From assembly GCF_030272615.1 (NCBI RefSeq), contig NC_081409.1, forward strand, positions 875,308,594-875,368,593: a DNA stretch of 60,000 nucleotides, written 5' to 3'. Made by a program: the position numbers and the translations under genes. The notes under the pieces are model-generated. The model did not search any database, had not been told where the DNA came from, and saw only the letters and a program-made list of their open reading frames with translations. Of this stretch, positions 1 through 11,616 are shown in pieces (within the stretch, counting starts at the first letter, position 1; each line of letters opens with the position of its first letter). Origin of the DNA: Cryptomeria japonica. Lineage: Eukaryota; Streptophyta; Pinopsida; Cupressales; Cupressaceae.

Positions 1-641
1 AAGACTCCAATAAATAGCTTCACTTGCCTTCTCAAAACCCTAATTCGATTTCCAAGGCAAACCCTAATCCCCTCCTCAACATGGCACCATCACACCTAGC
101 CAAAAAGTCAATGAAATAATATAAAAATATCACCTTGGTAAGTTTCGCCATGTTTTGACTTTGGCCAAGGATAAAATATTAATTAAATCCTCCATGAGGG
201 CGCCACCCATAAAGTCCCCCTTTTAAGTGATGTTTTTAAGTTGTTGGACTAGGCCAAGGGGGGATAAGCAACTTTATAATTATAATGATTATTTAATTAA
301 AATAAAGTTACTTGACCACACAACTCCAAAATCTGAAGCTAGAACCTGACCATGCTCCTGGAGTTAACTGAACAGGATGTAGAGATTGCCCGATGCCACG
401 CGAGCCCTGCCAAAAATAGAACTTACTAAAAATAGTAAATTCTGAAAACTGCTCCAAAAACTGAGATGAAGACATCGTTGCGAAGCCCTCTGAACCATCA
501 GAAAAAGCCGACGATGAACCCATCCAAAAAGACCTCCTCAAAAATAGGAAACCCTAATTTTACCCTCCGACTGGCCTCCGAGCTTCCTAGAAAGAGACCA
601 ACGGTTGCAGAAAGGATCAGGTTTGAGAAGGGGTCATTACA
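1..641 (-). repeat. 3' LTR of GYP1 (partial)
   Basis: Matches 6654-7294 base for base at an offset of 6653 with three substitutions. On the minus strand it starts TGTAATGACC directly after the polypurine tract. The remaining roughly 1.1 kb of this LTR lies outside the window. The last codons and stop of the gag-pol frame lie inside it. It contains a small perfect hairpin, TTACTA / TAGTAA, at 423-438. Confidence 0.93.
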
Positions 642-3600
642 GTCCGCCCTCCCCAAGATTGCTTGCCCTCAAGCAATCGCAACCCAGGATGCTGCAATAT
701 CTCATCATTTTCCCATGTTGCATCCTCCAAAGGTAGGTTCTTCCACTTCACTAAATATTCTCTGACAGTTCTATTCCTCAAAGAACGTTCTCTGACATCA
801 AGTATCTCCTCGGGAACTAGAATCAATAGTCCTTCTTCATCCAACGGTGGCAACTGTGAAGAAGCAACCACATTGTGTCCAAGTGCCTTCTTGAGGCGAG
901 ACACGTGGAAGACGTTATGCACTCTGCTATCTGAAGGTAGCTCTAATTCATAAGCTACAGCCCCAATCTTCCTGATGACCCTAAATGGTCTATAGAAGCG
1001 CGGTTTCAGCTTCTCAGCTCCACTCTTCTTGAGAGTAGACTGTCTATAAGGTTGTAACCGGAGATAGAGCATGTCCCCAACCTCAAAAGAACGCTCTACC
1101 CGTCTCTGATCAGCATATAACTTCTGCTGATTCTGTGCAATCTGCAAATTATCCTTTAAGGACCTCATTATGTCTTGACTCTGCTGCAATAAATCCTTGG
1201 CTAAAGGGGCTTTGCTATCCCCAAACACCAAATCTGCAAAGCTGGGTGCTTCATACCCATAAAGTGCCAAGAAGGGAGACATTTTGATTGACATATGATA
1301 GGTAGAGTTGTAGCAATACTCGCCTATATGCAGCCACTTAACCCAAGCTTTCTGCTGCTCTGACACATAATTTCTCAAGTAGCCTTCCAGCCACTTGTTC
1401 ACAACTTCAGTTTGCCCATCAGTTTGGGGGTGATAACTTGTGCTTGGAGTCAGCACAGTACCACTCATTCTAAAGACTTCCTGCCAAAATGTACTTAGGA
1501 ACTTACTGTCCCTATCACTTACAATATTCTTTGGCAATCCATGAAGCCTAAACACTTCTCGAAAAAATAAATCTGCAACTTGGGCTGCAGAAAAAGTACT
1601 AGTAATGGCAAAGAAATGAGCAAACTTGGTTAATCTGTCAACCACCACGTAAATGCAATCCCTCCCTTGGGCCTTGGGCAACCCAGTGATGAAATCCATT
1701 GAAATGCTTTCCCATTTTTGATTGGGAATGGGAAGTGGTTGCAGCAATCCGGCGGGCAATGTATGCTCATTCTTATTCGCTTGACAAACAGGACATTCCT
1801 GAATGTAGCGTTGCACCTCCTTCTTCAGACCTTTCCAAGAAAACCTTTCGCGGATCTGCCTATAGGTCTTGAAAAAACCTTGATGGCCAGCAACTGGGAT
1901 GTCATGAAAATTCACAAGGATCTTTCTTTTGAGCTTAGAATCAGCCACCAAAAAGATTCTTCCCTTATAGTGAATCAATCCCTCAACCACCTGATACTTC
2001 TCATCATGGAAAGTACCTTCTAAAATGCTGGTTGCAAACTGATTTTTGGCATAATCAGCAAGCAACATGTCTCTCCAATCTGCAGTAAGCTCACACAATG
2101 AGCTAAGATGAGGCCGTCGGGAGAGAGCATCGGCCACGACATTATTTTTCCCTTTGACATATTCAATGTCAAAGTCGTAAGCTTGCAGCTTACTCACCCA
2201 TTTCTGTTGCCTCTCATTTAAATCCTTCTGGTGCATAAAATGCTTGAGGCTATTGTGGTCTGTTTTTACCACGAACTTGTTTCCCACCAAGTACTGCCTG
2301 AACTTGGCTAATGCATGCATAATGGCAAGCATTTCTTTGTCATAAATTGAATAGGATCTCTCCACACCCCTCAATTTTCTGCTCTCAAACACGATAGGGT
2401 GTTTGTCTTGCATCAGGACAGCGCCAACTCCTTCACCTGATGCGTCACACTGCAACTCAAATGGTTTGGAAAAGTCTGGAATGGCTAGAACTGGACACGA
2501 GCTCATGATTTTCTTAAATTTATCAAACACCTCTTGAGCTCTTTCGGACCAAACAAAGGCCCCCTTTTTGGTGAGATCAGTAAGAGGAGCTGCATTCTGG
2601 GAATACCCCTTAACAAACCTCCGATAAAAACCACATAGACCTAGAAATCCTTTTAATTGAGTCAAGTTCTCGGGAGGTGGCCAATCCATTACTGCTTTTA
2701 TTTTCTCCGGATCCACCTTTACTCCCCCAGCACTGATTATGTGACCCAAGTACAATAACTCCTCCATTCCAAATTCACATTTGGAAGCTTTTGCAAACAA
2801 ACTTTCAGACTCTAGGGTACTAAGCACTACCTCCAAATGTTTAAGGTGCTCATCCCAAGTCTTGCTGTAAATCAGGATGTCATCAAAAAATATCAGCACA
2901 AATTTCCTTAACTGATTCTGAAAGACACGGTTCATGCAAGACTGGAAGGTGGCTGGAGCATTAGTCAACCCAAAGGGCATGACTAGGAATTCAAAATGGC
3001 CATAGTGGCATCTGAAGGCTGTCTTTTCCACGTCAGATCCCCTCATCCGAATCTGGTGGTAGCCCGACCTCAGATCGATCTTCGAAAAGAACTTGGCCCC
3101 ATGTAACTCATCAATGAGTTCATCAATTCTGGGAATGGGGTATCTATTTTTGATGGTGCTTTGATTCAAAGCACGATAGTCCACGCACATGCGCATGGTC
3201 CCATCTTTTTTCTTAACAAGCACTACTGCTGAAGCAAAGGGACTCTTGCTTGGGCGAATGAAACCCATCTCCAGGAGTTCTTGAATATTCCTTTCTATTT
3301 CATCCTTCTGCCTCTTTGGATACCGGTATGGAGTTGTGATCACTGGTTTAGCTCCTTCCTTGAGCTCTATAATGTGTTCTGAACCCCGTTCAGGGGGAGG
3401 TCCAGGAGGCAAGTCGGCAAAAACTGCACTCTTCTTTGCAAGCAGAGACTGGATATCAGGAGGTTGATCACGCTTAGCCTCAATGGGACTTGCAGGGAGG
3501 ATCATACATTCGGCAACCCATTCAACTTGATCATGACGGATCAGTCTTGCCATTCTTTTGAATGACACCACTCGCGGACCTCCATTAGACATGCCTCTTA

Positions 3601-5473
3601 GAACTACTCTCTTCCCATCTGATTGAAACTTTAACTCCATAGTTTGCAGATTCAAGGAGATCTCTCCAAGAGATCGCAGCCATTGAATACCTAAGACAGC
3701 ATCAGTATCCCCAATGTGTACTACGTAGAAGTCATCCTTGACTTCGTAGTTTCCCAACTGCATGGTCATGTTTGAAATCTTCTTGGTGCAAGAGATATGA
3801 AATCCATCTGCAACCATGACCTTGAACCCTTCAAACTCTTCAGTTTGCAGCCCCTTCTTGGCTACTACAACTTCATCAATGAAGTTATGTGTTGCTCCGG
3901 TGTCGATCAAGGCAACAATTCGCTGCCCTTTGATCATCCCACGAACCTTGAATGATTCGTTTCTTTGAAAACTAGAGAGCTGGGCCAAGACTCCACCACA
4001 CTCCTTTTCATCTCCAGATTCTTCTGGGGCTCTATCACCTTCACTTTCTTCATAATCAGATTGCTGGTCGGATAAATCAGACCCACTTTCACCAGCAGAA
4101 TAATATTCAATCTGATTGAACTTAACCCCCTTTTGGCAAACATGATCTTGAGACCATTTTTCTCTACACCGAAAACATAACCCTTTCCTTCTGAGTTCAT
4201 TCAGGGTTTCTGGATCCAACCTGGTAACATTTGGATTGCGGTTCTTGAACTCTTGGTGTTGAGGTCTCAAGGGTGGTCTATGCTGAGGCCTTTTTCCCTT
4301 ATCCCTTTTCTGAAAGGGGGAATTTGACTGAAACTTGGCCTTAGGAGCAGCCCACTCCATGTTCCTTGCCTTTTTCATGGCTTCTTGCAGTGATGGAGGG
4401 TCAAAGGCTTTGATCCAACCTTTGAGAGGTTCTGTCAACCCTTCACTAAACAAAATCACCAGTCTCCTTTCCGTGATTCCAGTCACCATGACTGAGAGCC
4501 TTTGAAACTCTGCAATGTAAGCCTCGACCGTACTATATTGTCTCAGTTGAGCAAGCTCTCTGAAATGGATTTCAGGATCCTTCTTCTCAAACCTCTCGAT
4601 GAGCCTAGTGGTGAACTCATCATACGTTGTGATAGATCGATGACCAAGAGTAATGAGGCCATGGTACCACCACTCGTGCGCTACTCCGTCCAGGTGCAGC
4701 GTAGCGAACTTAATCGCTTCTTCTTCTGCCATTGGCCTAAGAGCTAGATAGTTATCCAGCTTCTGAATCCAAGCTCGGGCTGAATTAGTCTCACTCCCGT
4801 CAAAGTGTGGAAGGATGACTTTGTTGACAGCTTGGTACAAATCCCCTTGATTGAATGATCTCCTTTGGTCATAATACCTCCCTTGTCCTTTGTTTTTCCT
4901 TTTATGATCCATGAAATCATTATAGGACATATCCATTTTGATGTCGTCAGGTAGAGAATCATACTCTGCTCGACCGAGTCTCAACTGCTCCACAAATGAA
5001 GCATTCTCCTCGGGATCAGGCTGATTAACTACGGGTGCCAGAAAGGTGGGTTTAAAGGGTCTGGAAGAAATGTTGGTATTATTAGGCACCATCCGGCCTG
5101 CATGCTCGTCATGCGGTTTGGAAGCACTATACTCTCCTCTATGGCCTGAGTTATTCTGAGGAGTGGTGTTCTGACCCATTTTTCCCATCATGAGGGAGAC
5201 CATGTCCATCAAAGCATCCATCTTTCTTTCAAACCTCTTCCCGGGACTCAGAGATCTTTCCCTTTCCTTTCCGCTATCTTCTCTGTTGTGGGTGTGCCTC
5301 TCATTACCCCCAACGGATCTTTCACCTTCTGCCATATCGGATTCCTGAGAAGACTCCCAGTGAGCCCACAAGACTTCTGAGGCTGTTTGACCCTCAGGAG
5401 GCTGATGAAACTGGAATTGTTTCCCAACCTTCTTATCTTCTCTTGCCCAGTATCTTTTTTCTCTGTCACTCAT
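617..5473 (-). CDS. Gag-pol polyprotein of Ty3/gypsy chromovirus GYP1 (1618 aa, uninterrupted)
   Basis: One open frame encodes the retrotransposon polyprotein for particle assembly, reverse transcription and integration. Seen in order: Gag region at about 210-370; zinc knuckle C433/C436/H444/C446; aspartic protease DTGA with D524; reverse transcriptase with D800 and the FFDD pair D864/D865; RNase H with D1010, E1047, D1072 and D1115; integrase zinc finger H1190/H1197/C1227/C1230; integrase core D1260, D1320, E1356 (DX35E); a GPY/F-like stretch at about 1485-1530; and a C-terminal chromodomain at about 1554-1605 with the aromatic residues of a YLVKWKN core. The chromodomain defines a chromovirus and usually biases integration toward particular chromatin. 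The start lies 33 bases after the primer site. The stop is within the 3' LTR. No frameshift or stop was seen, so it may be competent. The exact clade is not assigned. Confidence 0.95.
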   Translation of the reverse strand: MSDREKRYWAREDKKVGKQFQFHQPPEGQTASEVLWAHWESSQESDMAEGERSVGGNERHTHNREDSGKERERSLSPGKRFERKMDALMDMVSLMMGKMGQNTTPQNNSGHRGEYSASKPHDEHAGRMVPNNTNISSRPFKPTFLAPVVNQPDPEENASFVEQLRLGRAEYDSLPDDIKMDMSYNDFMDHKRKNKGQGRYYDQRRSFNQGDLYQAVNKVILPHFDGSETNSARAWIQKLDNYLALRPMAEEEAIKFATLHLDGVAHEWWYHGLITLGHRSITTYDEFTTRLIERFEKKDPEIHFRELAQLRQYSTVEAYIAEFQRLSVMVTGITERRLVILFSEGLTEPLKGWIKAFDPPSLQEAMKKARNMEWAAPKAKFQSNSPFQKRDKGKRPQHRPPLRPQHQEFKNRNPNVTRLDPETLNELRRKGLCFRCREKWSQDHVCQKGVKFNQIEYYSAGESGSDLSDQQSDYEESEGDRAPEESGDEKECGGVLAQLSSFQRNESFKVRGMIKGQRIVALIDTGATHNFIDEVVVAKKGLQTEEFEGFKVMVADGFHISCTKKISNMTMQLGNYEVKDDFYVVHIGDTDAVLGIQWLRSLGEISLNLQTMELKFQSDGKRVVLRGMSNGGPRVVSFKRMARLIRHDQVEWVAECMILPASPIEAKRDQPPDIQSLLAKKSAVFADLPPGPPPERGSEHIIELKEGAKPVITTPYRYPKRQKDEIERNIQELLEMGFIRPSKSPFASAVVLVKKKDGTMRMCVDYRALNQSTIKNRYPIPRIDELIDELHGAKFFSKIDLRSGYHQIRMRGSDVEKTAFRCHYGHFEFLVMPFGLTNAPATFQSCMNRVFQNQLRKFVLIFFDDILIYSKTWDEHLKHLEVVLSTLESESLFAKASKCEFGMEELLYLGHIISAGGVKVDPEKIKAVMDWPPPENLTQLKGFLGLCGFYRRFVKGYSQNAAPLTDLTKKGAFVWSERAQEVFDKFKKIMSSCPVLAIPDFSKPFELQCDASGEGVGAVLMQDKHPIVFESRKLRGVERSYSIYDKEMLAIMHALAKFRQYLVGNKFVVKTDHNSLKHFMHQKDLNERQQKWVSKLQAYDFDIEYVKGKNNVVADALSRRPHLSSLCELTADWRDMLLADYAKNQFATSILEGTFHDEKYQVVEGLIHYKGRIFLVADSKLKRKILVNFHDIPVAGHQGFFKTYRQIRERFSWKGLKKEVQRYIQECPVCQANKNEHTLPAGLLQPLPIPNQKWESISMDFITGLPKAQGRDCIYVVVDRLTKFAHFFAITSTFSAAQVADLFFREVFRLHGLPKNIVSDRDSKFLSTFWQEVFRMSGTVLTPSTSYHPQTDGQTEVVNKWLEGYLRNYVSEQQKAWVKWLHIGEYCYNSTYHMSIKMSPFLALYGYEAPSFADLVFGDSKAPLAKDLLQQSQDIMRSLKDNLQIAQNQQKLYADQRRVERSFEVGDMLYLRLQPYRQSTLKKSGAEKLKPRFYRPFRVIRKIGAVAYELELPSDSRVHNVFHVSRLKKALGHNVVASSQLPPLDEEGLLILVPEEILDVRERSLRNRTVREYLVKWKNLPLEDATWENDEILQHPGLRLLEGKQSWGGRTVMTPSQT
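642..657 (-). other. Polypurine tract of GYP1
   Basis: On the minus strand the sequence reads CTTGGGGAGGGCGGAC immediately before the 3' LTR start TGTAATG. It is the expected primer site for plus-strand DNA synthesis, though not purely purine. It lies inside the coding frame, near its end. Confidence 0.75.
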
Positions 5474-5506
5474 AGATAGACTTGCTCACAGGATGGCAGG
5501 ATCTTG

Positions 5507-5518
5507 GCTCTGATACCA
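5507..5518 (-). other. Primer binding site of GYP1 (tRNA-iMet)
   Basis: The minus strand reads TGGTATCAGAGC, the standard complement of the plant initiator tRNA-Met 3' end. It is one base from the LTR end at 5520. This fixes the 5' LTR boundary and the element's orientation. Confidence 0.93.
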
Positions 5519-5519
5519 C

Positions 5520-7294
5520 TGAAATATCCCTAGCCAATTTTTTTGAAATTTTTGATCAACTTAATTACAACAACTATATGAGTGATCAATTAGTTTTGAG
5601 AAAAAGTATTTGATTTGCTGAAGCAACCCTAACCAGAATGGCACCGTGTGGATGAGCATTGGTCAGAGGATCTTAGTTGCTTATGCAAAGAACTCTAACC
5701 AGTATGGCGCCGGGATGGCGAGCATTGGTCAGAGGGTCCCTGAAATCTAGAACTGGAAGGAACTCAACGCCAAGTATGTGCTACCCACTCCAGACGGATA
5801 GGGGCTACCATATGACGGAGTGAAACTTAAATGCTTGAATTTAATTGATTGCAGAAACTGAAAAGACACTCGACATCCAGGATGTGCTTTCAATCCCAAC
5901 AGGGAGAGGAGCTACCATAGGATGGAGGTAGATAAGATAAGTTTGGTTAGCTTGACAATTACAACCAAGATCACAGTTCAAGACTGCCAGTACTACTGGT
6001 CAGATTATAATCAAAAGAAATTCTTTCACAACTCCCCTTTTAGAAGAGAGTTTCTGATTCAACATTAATCTGCACATTCAACCGCGAACCCATGGATCAC
6101 TGCCAACAGCTCATTTCGTCCTCGTACAATCTTCCTTCCTCCGGAAACTAGTTGCAAAATGCCTTGGTGACGTGGAAACCTGCGAAAGACTCAAACAACA
6201 CTGCAAAACCCTCACAATGAAAAATGGCACGATTTCCAATGCATTTAAAATGGTACGGCTGGCTGCAAAATACGATTTGTCATTAAAAATAAATGCATGA
6301 ACCAAACTTGCTGAAACCCTAGGAAATGCAACGACTAGGTGAGGCAAATGCAAAGAACTAATACCCACAATGCAATTTTTTTGTATTTTCTGGTTGTGAA
6401 CAAAACATGAAATTAGTCGCGGGAATTCTAGATGCAGAAAACTGAATGAACTATAAGCCTAAATGATTACAATGAAAACTCTGATGATAAACTACGGCTA
6501 AATGCAATTACATAGAAAATATAATCACCCTAGTTGCTATCTTTCAAGCAAGAAGAGATGCCTATGCTAGAAGGCTTCCATTCCTTGAAGCATGTCCAGA
6601 GCCAGACGGCTGCCCAAATACAAATTCTGCCAAAAGATCCCTTCAATCCTCCCAAGACTCCAATAAATAGCTTCACTTGCCTTCTCAAAACCCTAATTCG
6701 ATTTCCAAGGCAAACCCTAATCCCCTCCTCAACATGGCGCCATCACACCTAGCCAAAAAGTCAATGAAATAATATAAAAATATCACCTTGGTAAGTTTCG
6801 CCATGTTTTGACTTTGGCCAAGGATAAAATATTAATTAAATCCTCCATGAGGGCGCCACCCATAAAGTCCCCCTTTTAAGTGATGTTTTTAAGTTGTTGG
6901 ACTAGGCCAAGGGGGGATAAGCAACTTTATAATTATAATGATTATTTAATTAAAATAAAGTTACTTGACCACACAACTCCAAAATCTGAAGCTAGAACCT
7001 GACCATGCTCCTGGAGTTAACTGAACAGGATGTAGAGATTGCCCGATGCCACGCGAGCCCTGCCAAAAATAGAACTTACTAAAAATAGTAAATTCTGAAA
7101 ACTGCTCCAAAAACTGAGATGAAGACATCGTTGCGAAGCCCTCTGAACCATCAGAAAAAGCCGACGATGAACCCATCCAAAAAGACGACCTCAAAAATAG
7201 GAAACCCTAATTTTACCCTCCGACTGGCCTCCGAGCTTCCTAGAAAGAGACCAACGGTTGCAGAAAGGATCAGGTTTGAGAAGGGGTCATTACA
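5520..7294 (-). repeat. 5' LTR of GYP1 (1775 bp)
   Basis: Bounded by TGTAATGACC at 7294 (minus strand) and ...ATATTTCA at 5520, next to the primer site. Its outer 641 bases are the same as the partial 3' LTR. It carries the promoter for the element, but I could not place the TATA box with confidence. Short ORFs read through it (6111-6368, 6961-7194) look incidental. Confidence 0.92.
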
Positions 7295-8032
7295 GATTGC
7301 ATGCTAAGATTGCAAAAAGTTAAAACAATCGACTCCAAGGTTCCTTTATGCTACGGACGTGACTCAGTTGGCTGATGTGTTTCCTGGTAATCCAAGGGGC
7401 CTTACGTTTGCATCATTCTTTCACTTCTTTGTTGTGGCTGGAACTCCATCATCAGATATGGCAATTCTGCGATGCTGCTGCTTCGAAGGGACTAAAATGA
7501 ACTGAAAGTAAAAGGGAAAGGGTTTAGAAGGATCTAAATCTATTCCTAAGGGCCATGATATCAACAATTAATGCTTTGGTGGACAAATTCCAAACAAACC
7601 AAGCTCTGCTTCGCCAAGATCAACTACGACTCTGCAAGAACCGGTGCAATCTTCTAGGGATGCTAGAGGATTTTCAAATTGAGAAAGTACATTTGAATAC
7701 CCAAAAACGACGCAATCCAAACGACCATCTACAATCGAACTTAGCACAAATTTAGGGGGTTCAGGCTAACTTTACATTGCAACTTATAATCAACAAGATG
7801 CATAAAGTATGAACCATGGAAATTCATCAAACACCATTACATTCTCCATTGAAATCAAAGCACTATACTACTTCTACTCTAAGTGAGGAAGGTGAAACCA
7901 TGCAAGCTTTAAAAAAATAATTCAAGTGGACACCATCAGAGAACAATGTTTCACTATTATTTTCTCAAAAAAACTTATCGCAACAATTTCATACAAAGCT
8001 CCCTCCCCCTTACAAATGAGGGGGGTCATCCC

Positions 8033-8041
8033 TTTATATAG
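8033..8041 (-). promoter_or_regulatory. Putative TATA box of element A
   Basis: The minus strand reads CTATATAAAG, followed downstream by CTCATTTGTAAG-like sequence. The same TATA plus CTCATTTGTAA block recurs in B, C, D and E at the same place relative to the U5 end, which supports the orientation. Confidence 0.5.
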
Positions 8042-8518
8042 GCCTCAAGCCATGATTACATGCAAACCCTAATGAGGGGGGAATCTCCAATTAATAACCC
8101 ATCATGCCGATATACAATTAATTCAAAGGTACCCAAAATAGCATCCATTGGGCATTAAATGCACCACCTCCTTCAAATTCACCCAACATGTGTTGAATAT
8201 TCATCCATACAAAAATCACCCCATTATGTCATAAATGCTCCATCATTTCCACATGCGGTGGCTGCATGCAAAAGGAATTTGCCATAAATTCAACATGCAA
8301 TGACCAGGTTGCCATTTGGTCAAATATTCCGGCAATGAATGCTCCACCATACTGCCATGCGTTCAATAGATCCTCGCCATGCAAATGGATTTTGCCGTCG
8401 TATATCCGCTCCTGCACATCTGGAATTGTTGGAGAGGGAAAACGCGATTCAGGAAGAATTTTCTTGAAGTCTCCTCAACTTTCCTTGATTGAAGAAGGTT
8501 TTTCATCAATTCTGCACA

Positions 8519-8537
8519 TTTCCTATTTTTTAGGAAA
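8519..8537. repeat. Micro-hairpin, CTA/TAG type
   Basis: Perfect 7-bp arms TTTCCTA / TAGGAAA around five T. One of a set of small inverted repeats with a constant CTA...TAG core and variable outer arms (see findings). Confidence 0.7.
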
Positions 8538-8759
8538 ATTTCCAAATTAGGGTTCCATGGTCCAAGAGAGAGAAAATTCTCCTACGAATCCAAATTTGTA
8601 AAACTTTTGAAATTTGGATGTGATTTGATGCCCGAGAATGGATTTTTCAAATTTTTCCCTGGAGGGGAAATTTCTTGTTCAGTTCATCCCTGATTCCTTC
8701 CTTGCCTTAGAAATTTTATGTTCAATTCATCCTTGGGTGTATTTTTTCCTTGCTTGGAA

Positions 8760-8965
8760 TTTTGTCCTGAAGGAAGGAATTTCCAATACTTAGCCAAATT
8801 TTCATCTTTCCTGGAATTCTGTCCTGAAGGAAGGAATTTCCAACACTTAGCCAAATTTTCATCTTTCCTGGAATTCCGTCGTGAAGGAAGGAATTTCCAA
8901 CACTTAGCCAAATTTTCACCTTTCCTGGAATTATGTCCTGAAGGAAGGAATTTCCATTACTTTGT
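8760..8965. repeat. 57-bp tandem repeat, 4 copies (element A U3)
   Basis: The motif GAAGGAAGGAATTTCC recurs at 8769, 8826, 8883 and 8940, an exact 57-bp period. The spacer reads CACTTAGCCAAATTTTC. The period is divisible by three, which explains the spurious ORFs on both strands. Confidence 0.9.
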
Positions 8966-8990
8966 GAATTGTCCATGTCTCCTTTTCAAC

Positions 8991-9026
8991 ATCCCTATTT
9001 TTAGGGATCCTCCTAAAATTTAGGAG
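8991..9026. repeat. Two adjacent micro-hairpins, CTA/TAG type
   Basis: ATCCCTA / TAGGGAT (8991-9008, loop TTTT) is followed directly by CTCCTA / TAGGAG (9010-9026). Same core as 8519-8537 but with different, still complementary arms. Confidence 0.75.
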
Positions 9027-9239
9027 TCAGTTCATTGGATGGGGAATTCTGCCACAATTCGGAATCTATAAAATTTTCCACACTCTGTCGAGATTCGGTG
9101 TCTAAAAATAGCAAATTCAAAAATTTGCCCAAGGGGAATTTTTTTTTTTAATTCCTCCTTGACTCCTTGGATTCCATGCCTTAGGCAAAATTTCAATTTT
9201 TTAGGTTGGGCGGAATTTTCATCATGTCCATGGATTCAT

Positions 9240-9660
9240 GGATTTTTCCACTTGTGAATGCCTTCTTGAATTTAGCGCCCCAGCCCAGCCTTGGGCGCAT
9301 TTTGGCTTTGTCCATGGATTGACGGATTTTTCCACTTGTGAAGGGCATCTTGGTTTTGGCGCCCCAGTCCAGCCTTGGGCGCATTTTCACTCCGTCCATG
9401 GACTGGCGGATTTTCCCACTTGTGAATGGCATCTTGGTTCTGGTGCCCCAGTCCAGCCTTGGGCGCATTTTCACTTTGTCCATGGACTGATGGATTTTTC
9501 CACCTGTGAATGCCTTCTTGGTTTTGGCGCCCCAGTGCAGCCTTGGGCGCATTTTCACTCTGTCCATGGACTGGCGGATTTTCCCACTTGTGAATGCCTT
9601 CTTGGTTTTGGCGCCCCAGCCCAGCCTTGGGCGCATTTTGGCTTTGTCCATGGATACATG
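9240..9660. repeat. 84-bp tandem repeat with GCGCCC/GGGCGC hairpin, 5 copies
   Basis: The core GCGCCCCAGYCCAGCC, then TTGGGCGC, recurs at 9275, 9359, 9443, 9527 and 9611, an exact 84-bp period. GCGCCC pairs with GGGCGC, and flanking AG pairs with CT. Units also share TTTTCCACTTGTGAA and GTCCATGGA. The third copy has GTGCCC in the left arm. The period is divisible by three, so long ORFs on both strands are artefacts. Confidence 0.9.
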
Positions 9661-9700
9661 GATTTTTTGCACAAGTTCCAGGCTCTTCGTCAGGATATAG

Positions 9701-9760
9701 ATATGAAATATAACATTTAAGTATAAGAAAGGAACTTATACTTTAAGTTATATTTCATAT
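9701..9760. repeat. U3 hairpin shared with element B
   Basis: Arms ATATGAAATATAAC (9701-9714) and GTTATATTTCATAT (9747-9760) are perfect complements, and inner bases ACTTATA / TATAAG extend the stem. B has the equivalent hairpin at 14470-14516. Both are followed by TCAGGATGTTTGAGAGTGG, so the position is homologous. One pair differs between the copies and is compensated. Confidence 0.85.
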
Positions 9761-10148
9761 ATATTGTCAGGATGTTTGAGAGTGGTTTCAGGTCCATAAG
9801 AATCATAATGCAAATTCTGGATTTTGGAAGATCTTCCAAATTTCCAGACTTGTCAAATTTCAGGCCATTTTTGGATCAGGATGACATTGATGGATTGATG
9901 TGAATTTCTGGACTTGGATGATTTTGCATGCTTTCCTCTTCTGGAATAGGAGTTCCAAACTTAACCATTTTTTGACCCAAATTGTCTGCCTTCTAACTCT
10001 TCCGGATTTAGAAATGGTCTTCAGGAACGTTCAGTCTTCAGCGTCTTCAGAGATATTCAGCTTTCAGTGTTTTCCTGTGAAGATCTTGCCAAAAATAGAT
10101 TTTCCCAAATAGTAAGTGTTTCAAAATGTCAAGGTTTGGGCAAAATAG

Positions 10149-10170
10149 AACTTACTAAAAATAGTAAGTT
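10149..10170. repeat. Micro-hairpin with AACTTACTA arms
   Basis: Arms AACTTACTA and TAGTAAGTT, perfect 9-bp stem, AAAA loop. It lies 78 bp from a near-twin with changed arms at 10227. Confidence 0.85.
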
Positions 10171-10213
10171 TGATTTTTGGCAAAATTAGACCAATCCGAG
10201 ACTTAGTAAAATC

Positions 10214-10248
10214 CCTAAAAAATAGGAACTTTCTAAAAATAGAAAGTT
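10214..10248. repeat. Two micro-hairpins, CCTA and AACTTTCTA arms
   Basis: CCTA / TAGG (10214-10226) is followed by AACTTTCTA / TAGAAAGTT (10227-10248, AAAA loop). The second differs from 10149-10170 by A to T in one arm and T to A in the matching position of the other. Confidence 0.85.
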
Positions 10249-10540
10249 GCTTCGTTTTGGCTCAAATTTTACTGGTAGGTTCCTTGAAGGGTCCTGATTC
10301 CAGTTGTATGTTCAGCTTTCTCAAAACCCTAATAGAAACCCCTAAAATCTAGGACAGAAGGCAAAAAACCCTAAAATTCACAAAACGAGTCCCAAACTTA
10401 GCCGAATTTGCTCAAACGAAAGGCAGACTTGACCAATATGATCCTCGAACACCTGCAAAGCAAAGAGACTGAGAAGACTGCTGCAAAAAGACCACAAAAA
10501 CGCAAGCCAAAAAACCGAGAGGGCCTAAAAAGAAGGGGGT

Positions 10541-10580
10541 CCCCATTTGCAATGGGGCGATGTGTGAAAACATCACAACA
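10541..10580 (-). repeat. Conserved 5' terminus of element A with hairpin
   Basis: In LTR sense: TGTTGTGATGTTTTCACACA, then a hairpin CCCCATT / AATGGGG with a 3-base loop (10541-10557). The same block ends B (14816-14855) and C (36818-36857) and starts D (40354-40393) and E (50841-50880). It defines the family's outer boundary. Confidence 0.85.
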
Positions 10581-10747
10581 AGCTCCTTTCTCAAAAGCAA
10601 ATGAAACGTATTTGCGTGACCCTACCGAGAAAACAAGATGAAGAGAAGTCTCTCCACATTGCATTGCTTTGCAGTGTCTACTTGGAACATGGAAGATCAT
10701 CTCTCCCGTATTTTGATGCTACATACTCTATCATCTTTGTAGCGCAA
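10581..10747 (-). other. Fragment of a minus-strand retroelement between A and B
   Basis: These 167 bases separate A and B. B has TSD CGCAA on both sides, so this stretch was once continuous with 14861 onward. Together they form the body of a minus-strand element whose primer site is at 15521-15534. I recognise no protein domain in it. Confidence 0.5.
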
Positions 10748-11608
10748 TGTTGACGTGTATTTTGTACACCATCATACACAGAATAAAATACCAATAGGCA
10801 TCTTATCCTCTCTTGAGAAAATAGTCTCTAACTGCTGAAGATTCGCGTAAAGGATCAGTTAGGTAGACTCCAAGGTTCTTTGATGTAGGGTCTCTACGTG
10901 TGGACAAGCTCCAGTGGTATGATGTGATTTGCTGGGATCACAAGGGGACTTACATGTGATGATTGAACTTCCGATCTGCTTTGCTGGACACAGGCTCTGA
11001 CTAACTTAGATTTGAAAAATGAAAAAAGGATAAGGGCGAAGAGAGGATCTAATCCTAATACTAAGAATGTAGGAGCAATGACTTGATTTTTGATGAAACT
11101 CTAACTAGATCTTGTTTTGACATCAATGGAACATCTACACAAGACTAGTGCGATCTTCTAAGGGAATCTTTATGATGTTCAAATCATCACCGCAGGCATA
11201 GATACCATCCAAGTTGATGCATATCAATGAAGAGGCAACAAATTGAAATTGAGCTTAGGCTGAATGATCCAGTTGACTACGCAAGGCAAGTCTGCAATCA
11301 ACAAACTGCTAGTAGTATGGATGTACGAATTCCACCATTAATCAATCGCATTTCCTCCATTCATCTAATCATTTACCATCTAGGATTGAAGACTCAACAA
11401 GAAACCATGCAAATTGCAAGAAAACGACATATTTCACCATTACTTCAATGAAAATGGAATTTGTTTACAATCAATGGCAACAATTTCTTGCCTTGTCCTC
11501 CTATTCTACTCTAATTACTATTCTATCAACTATATTCTAACTCTTCCAACTATTTACATGCTATCTCTAACCTATTGCTAATTAGCCTTTACAAATGAAA
11601 TACCTGGG

Positions 11609-11616
11609 CTTATATA
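11609..11616 (-). promoter_or_regulatory. Putative TATA box of element B
   Basis: The minus strand reads CTATATAAGCCC, about 860 bp before the U5 end at 10748, with the CATTTGTAAAGG block downstream as in C and D. Confidence 0.55.

Larger units (their letters stand above)
1..7294 (-). mobile_element. GYP1: near-intact Ty3/gypsy chromovirus, 3' LTR cut by window edge
   Basis: A minus-strand LTR retrotransposon. In element order it has a 5' LTR (7294 down to 5520), a tRNA-iMet primer site (5518-5507), one gag-pol frame (5473-617), a polypurine tract (about 657-642) and the start of the 3' LTR (641 down to the window edge). Both LTRs begin TGTAATGACC on the minus strand. Over the 641 shared bases I count three differences (one near 86/6739 and an adjacent pair in 533-537), about 99.5 percent identity, so the insertion is young. 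The bases after 7294 belong to element A, so GYP1 landed inside A. The target duplication cannot be checked because the left end is missing. Confidence 0.93.
7295..10580 (-). mobile_element. Element A: long solo-LTR-like element, interrupted by GYP1
   Basis: First of five family members. In LTR sense (minus) it begins at 10580 with TGTTGTGATG and the terminal hairpin. It continues through a long repeat-rich U3, a TATA box at about 8033-8041 and a conserved R-U5. From about 7331 it aligns with B and C starting roughly 100-130 bp in from their other end (shared motif ACTCCAAGGTT). The final bases are missing because GYP1 inserted there; they should lie left of the window. AGCTC after 10580 is the putative target duplication. 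No coding sequence is evident: the ORFs at 8684-9023 and 9193-9720 come from repeats with periods divisible by three. Confidence 0.75.

Noticed and set aside
466-4747. Plus-strand and alternate-frame ORFs across GYP1
   Set aside because: All are shadows of the minus-strand gag-pol frame or of the LTR.
8684-9720. Several overlapping ORFs on both strands of element A
   Set aside because: They follow 57-bp and 84-bp repeats whose periods are multiples of three, so frames stay open on both strands without coding.
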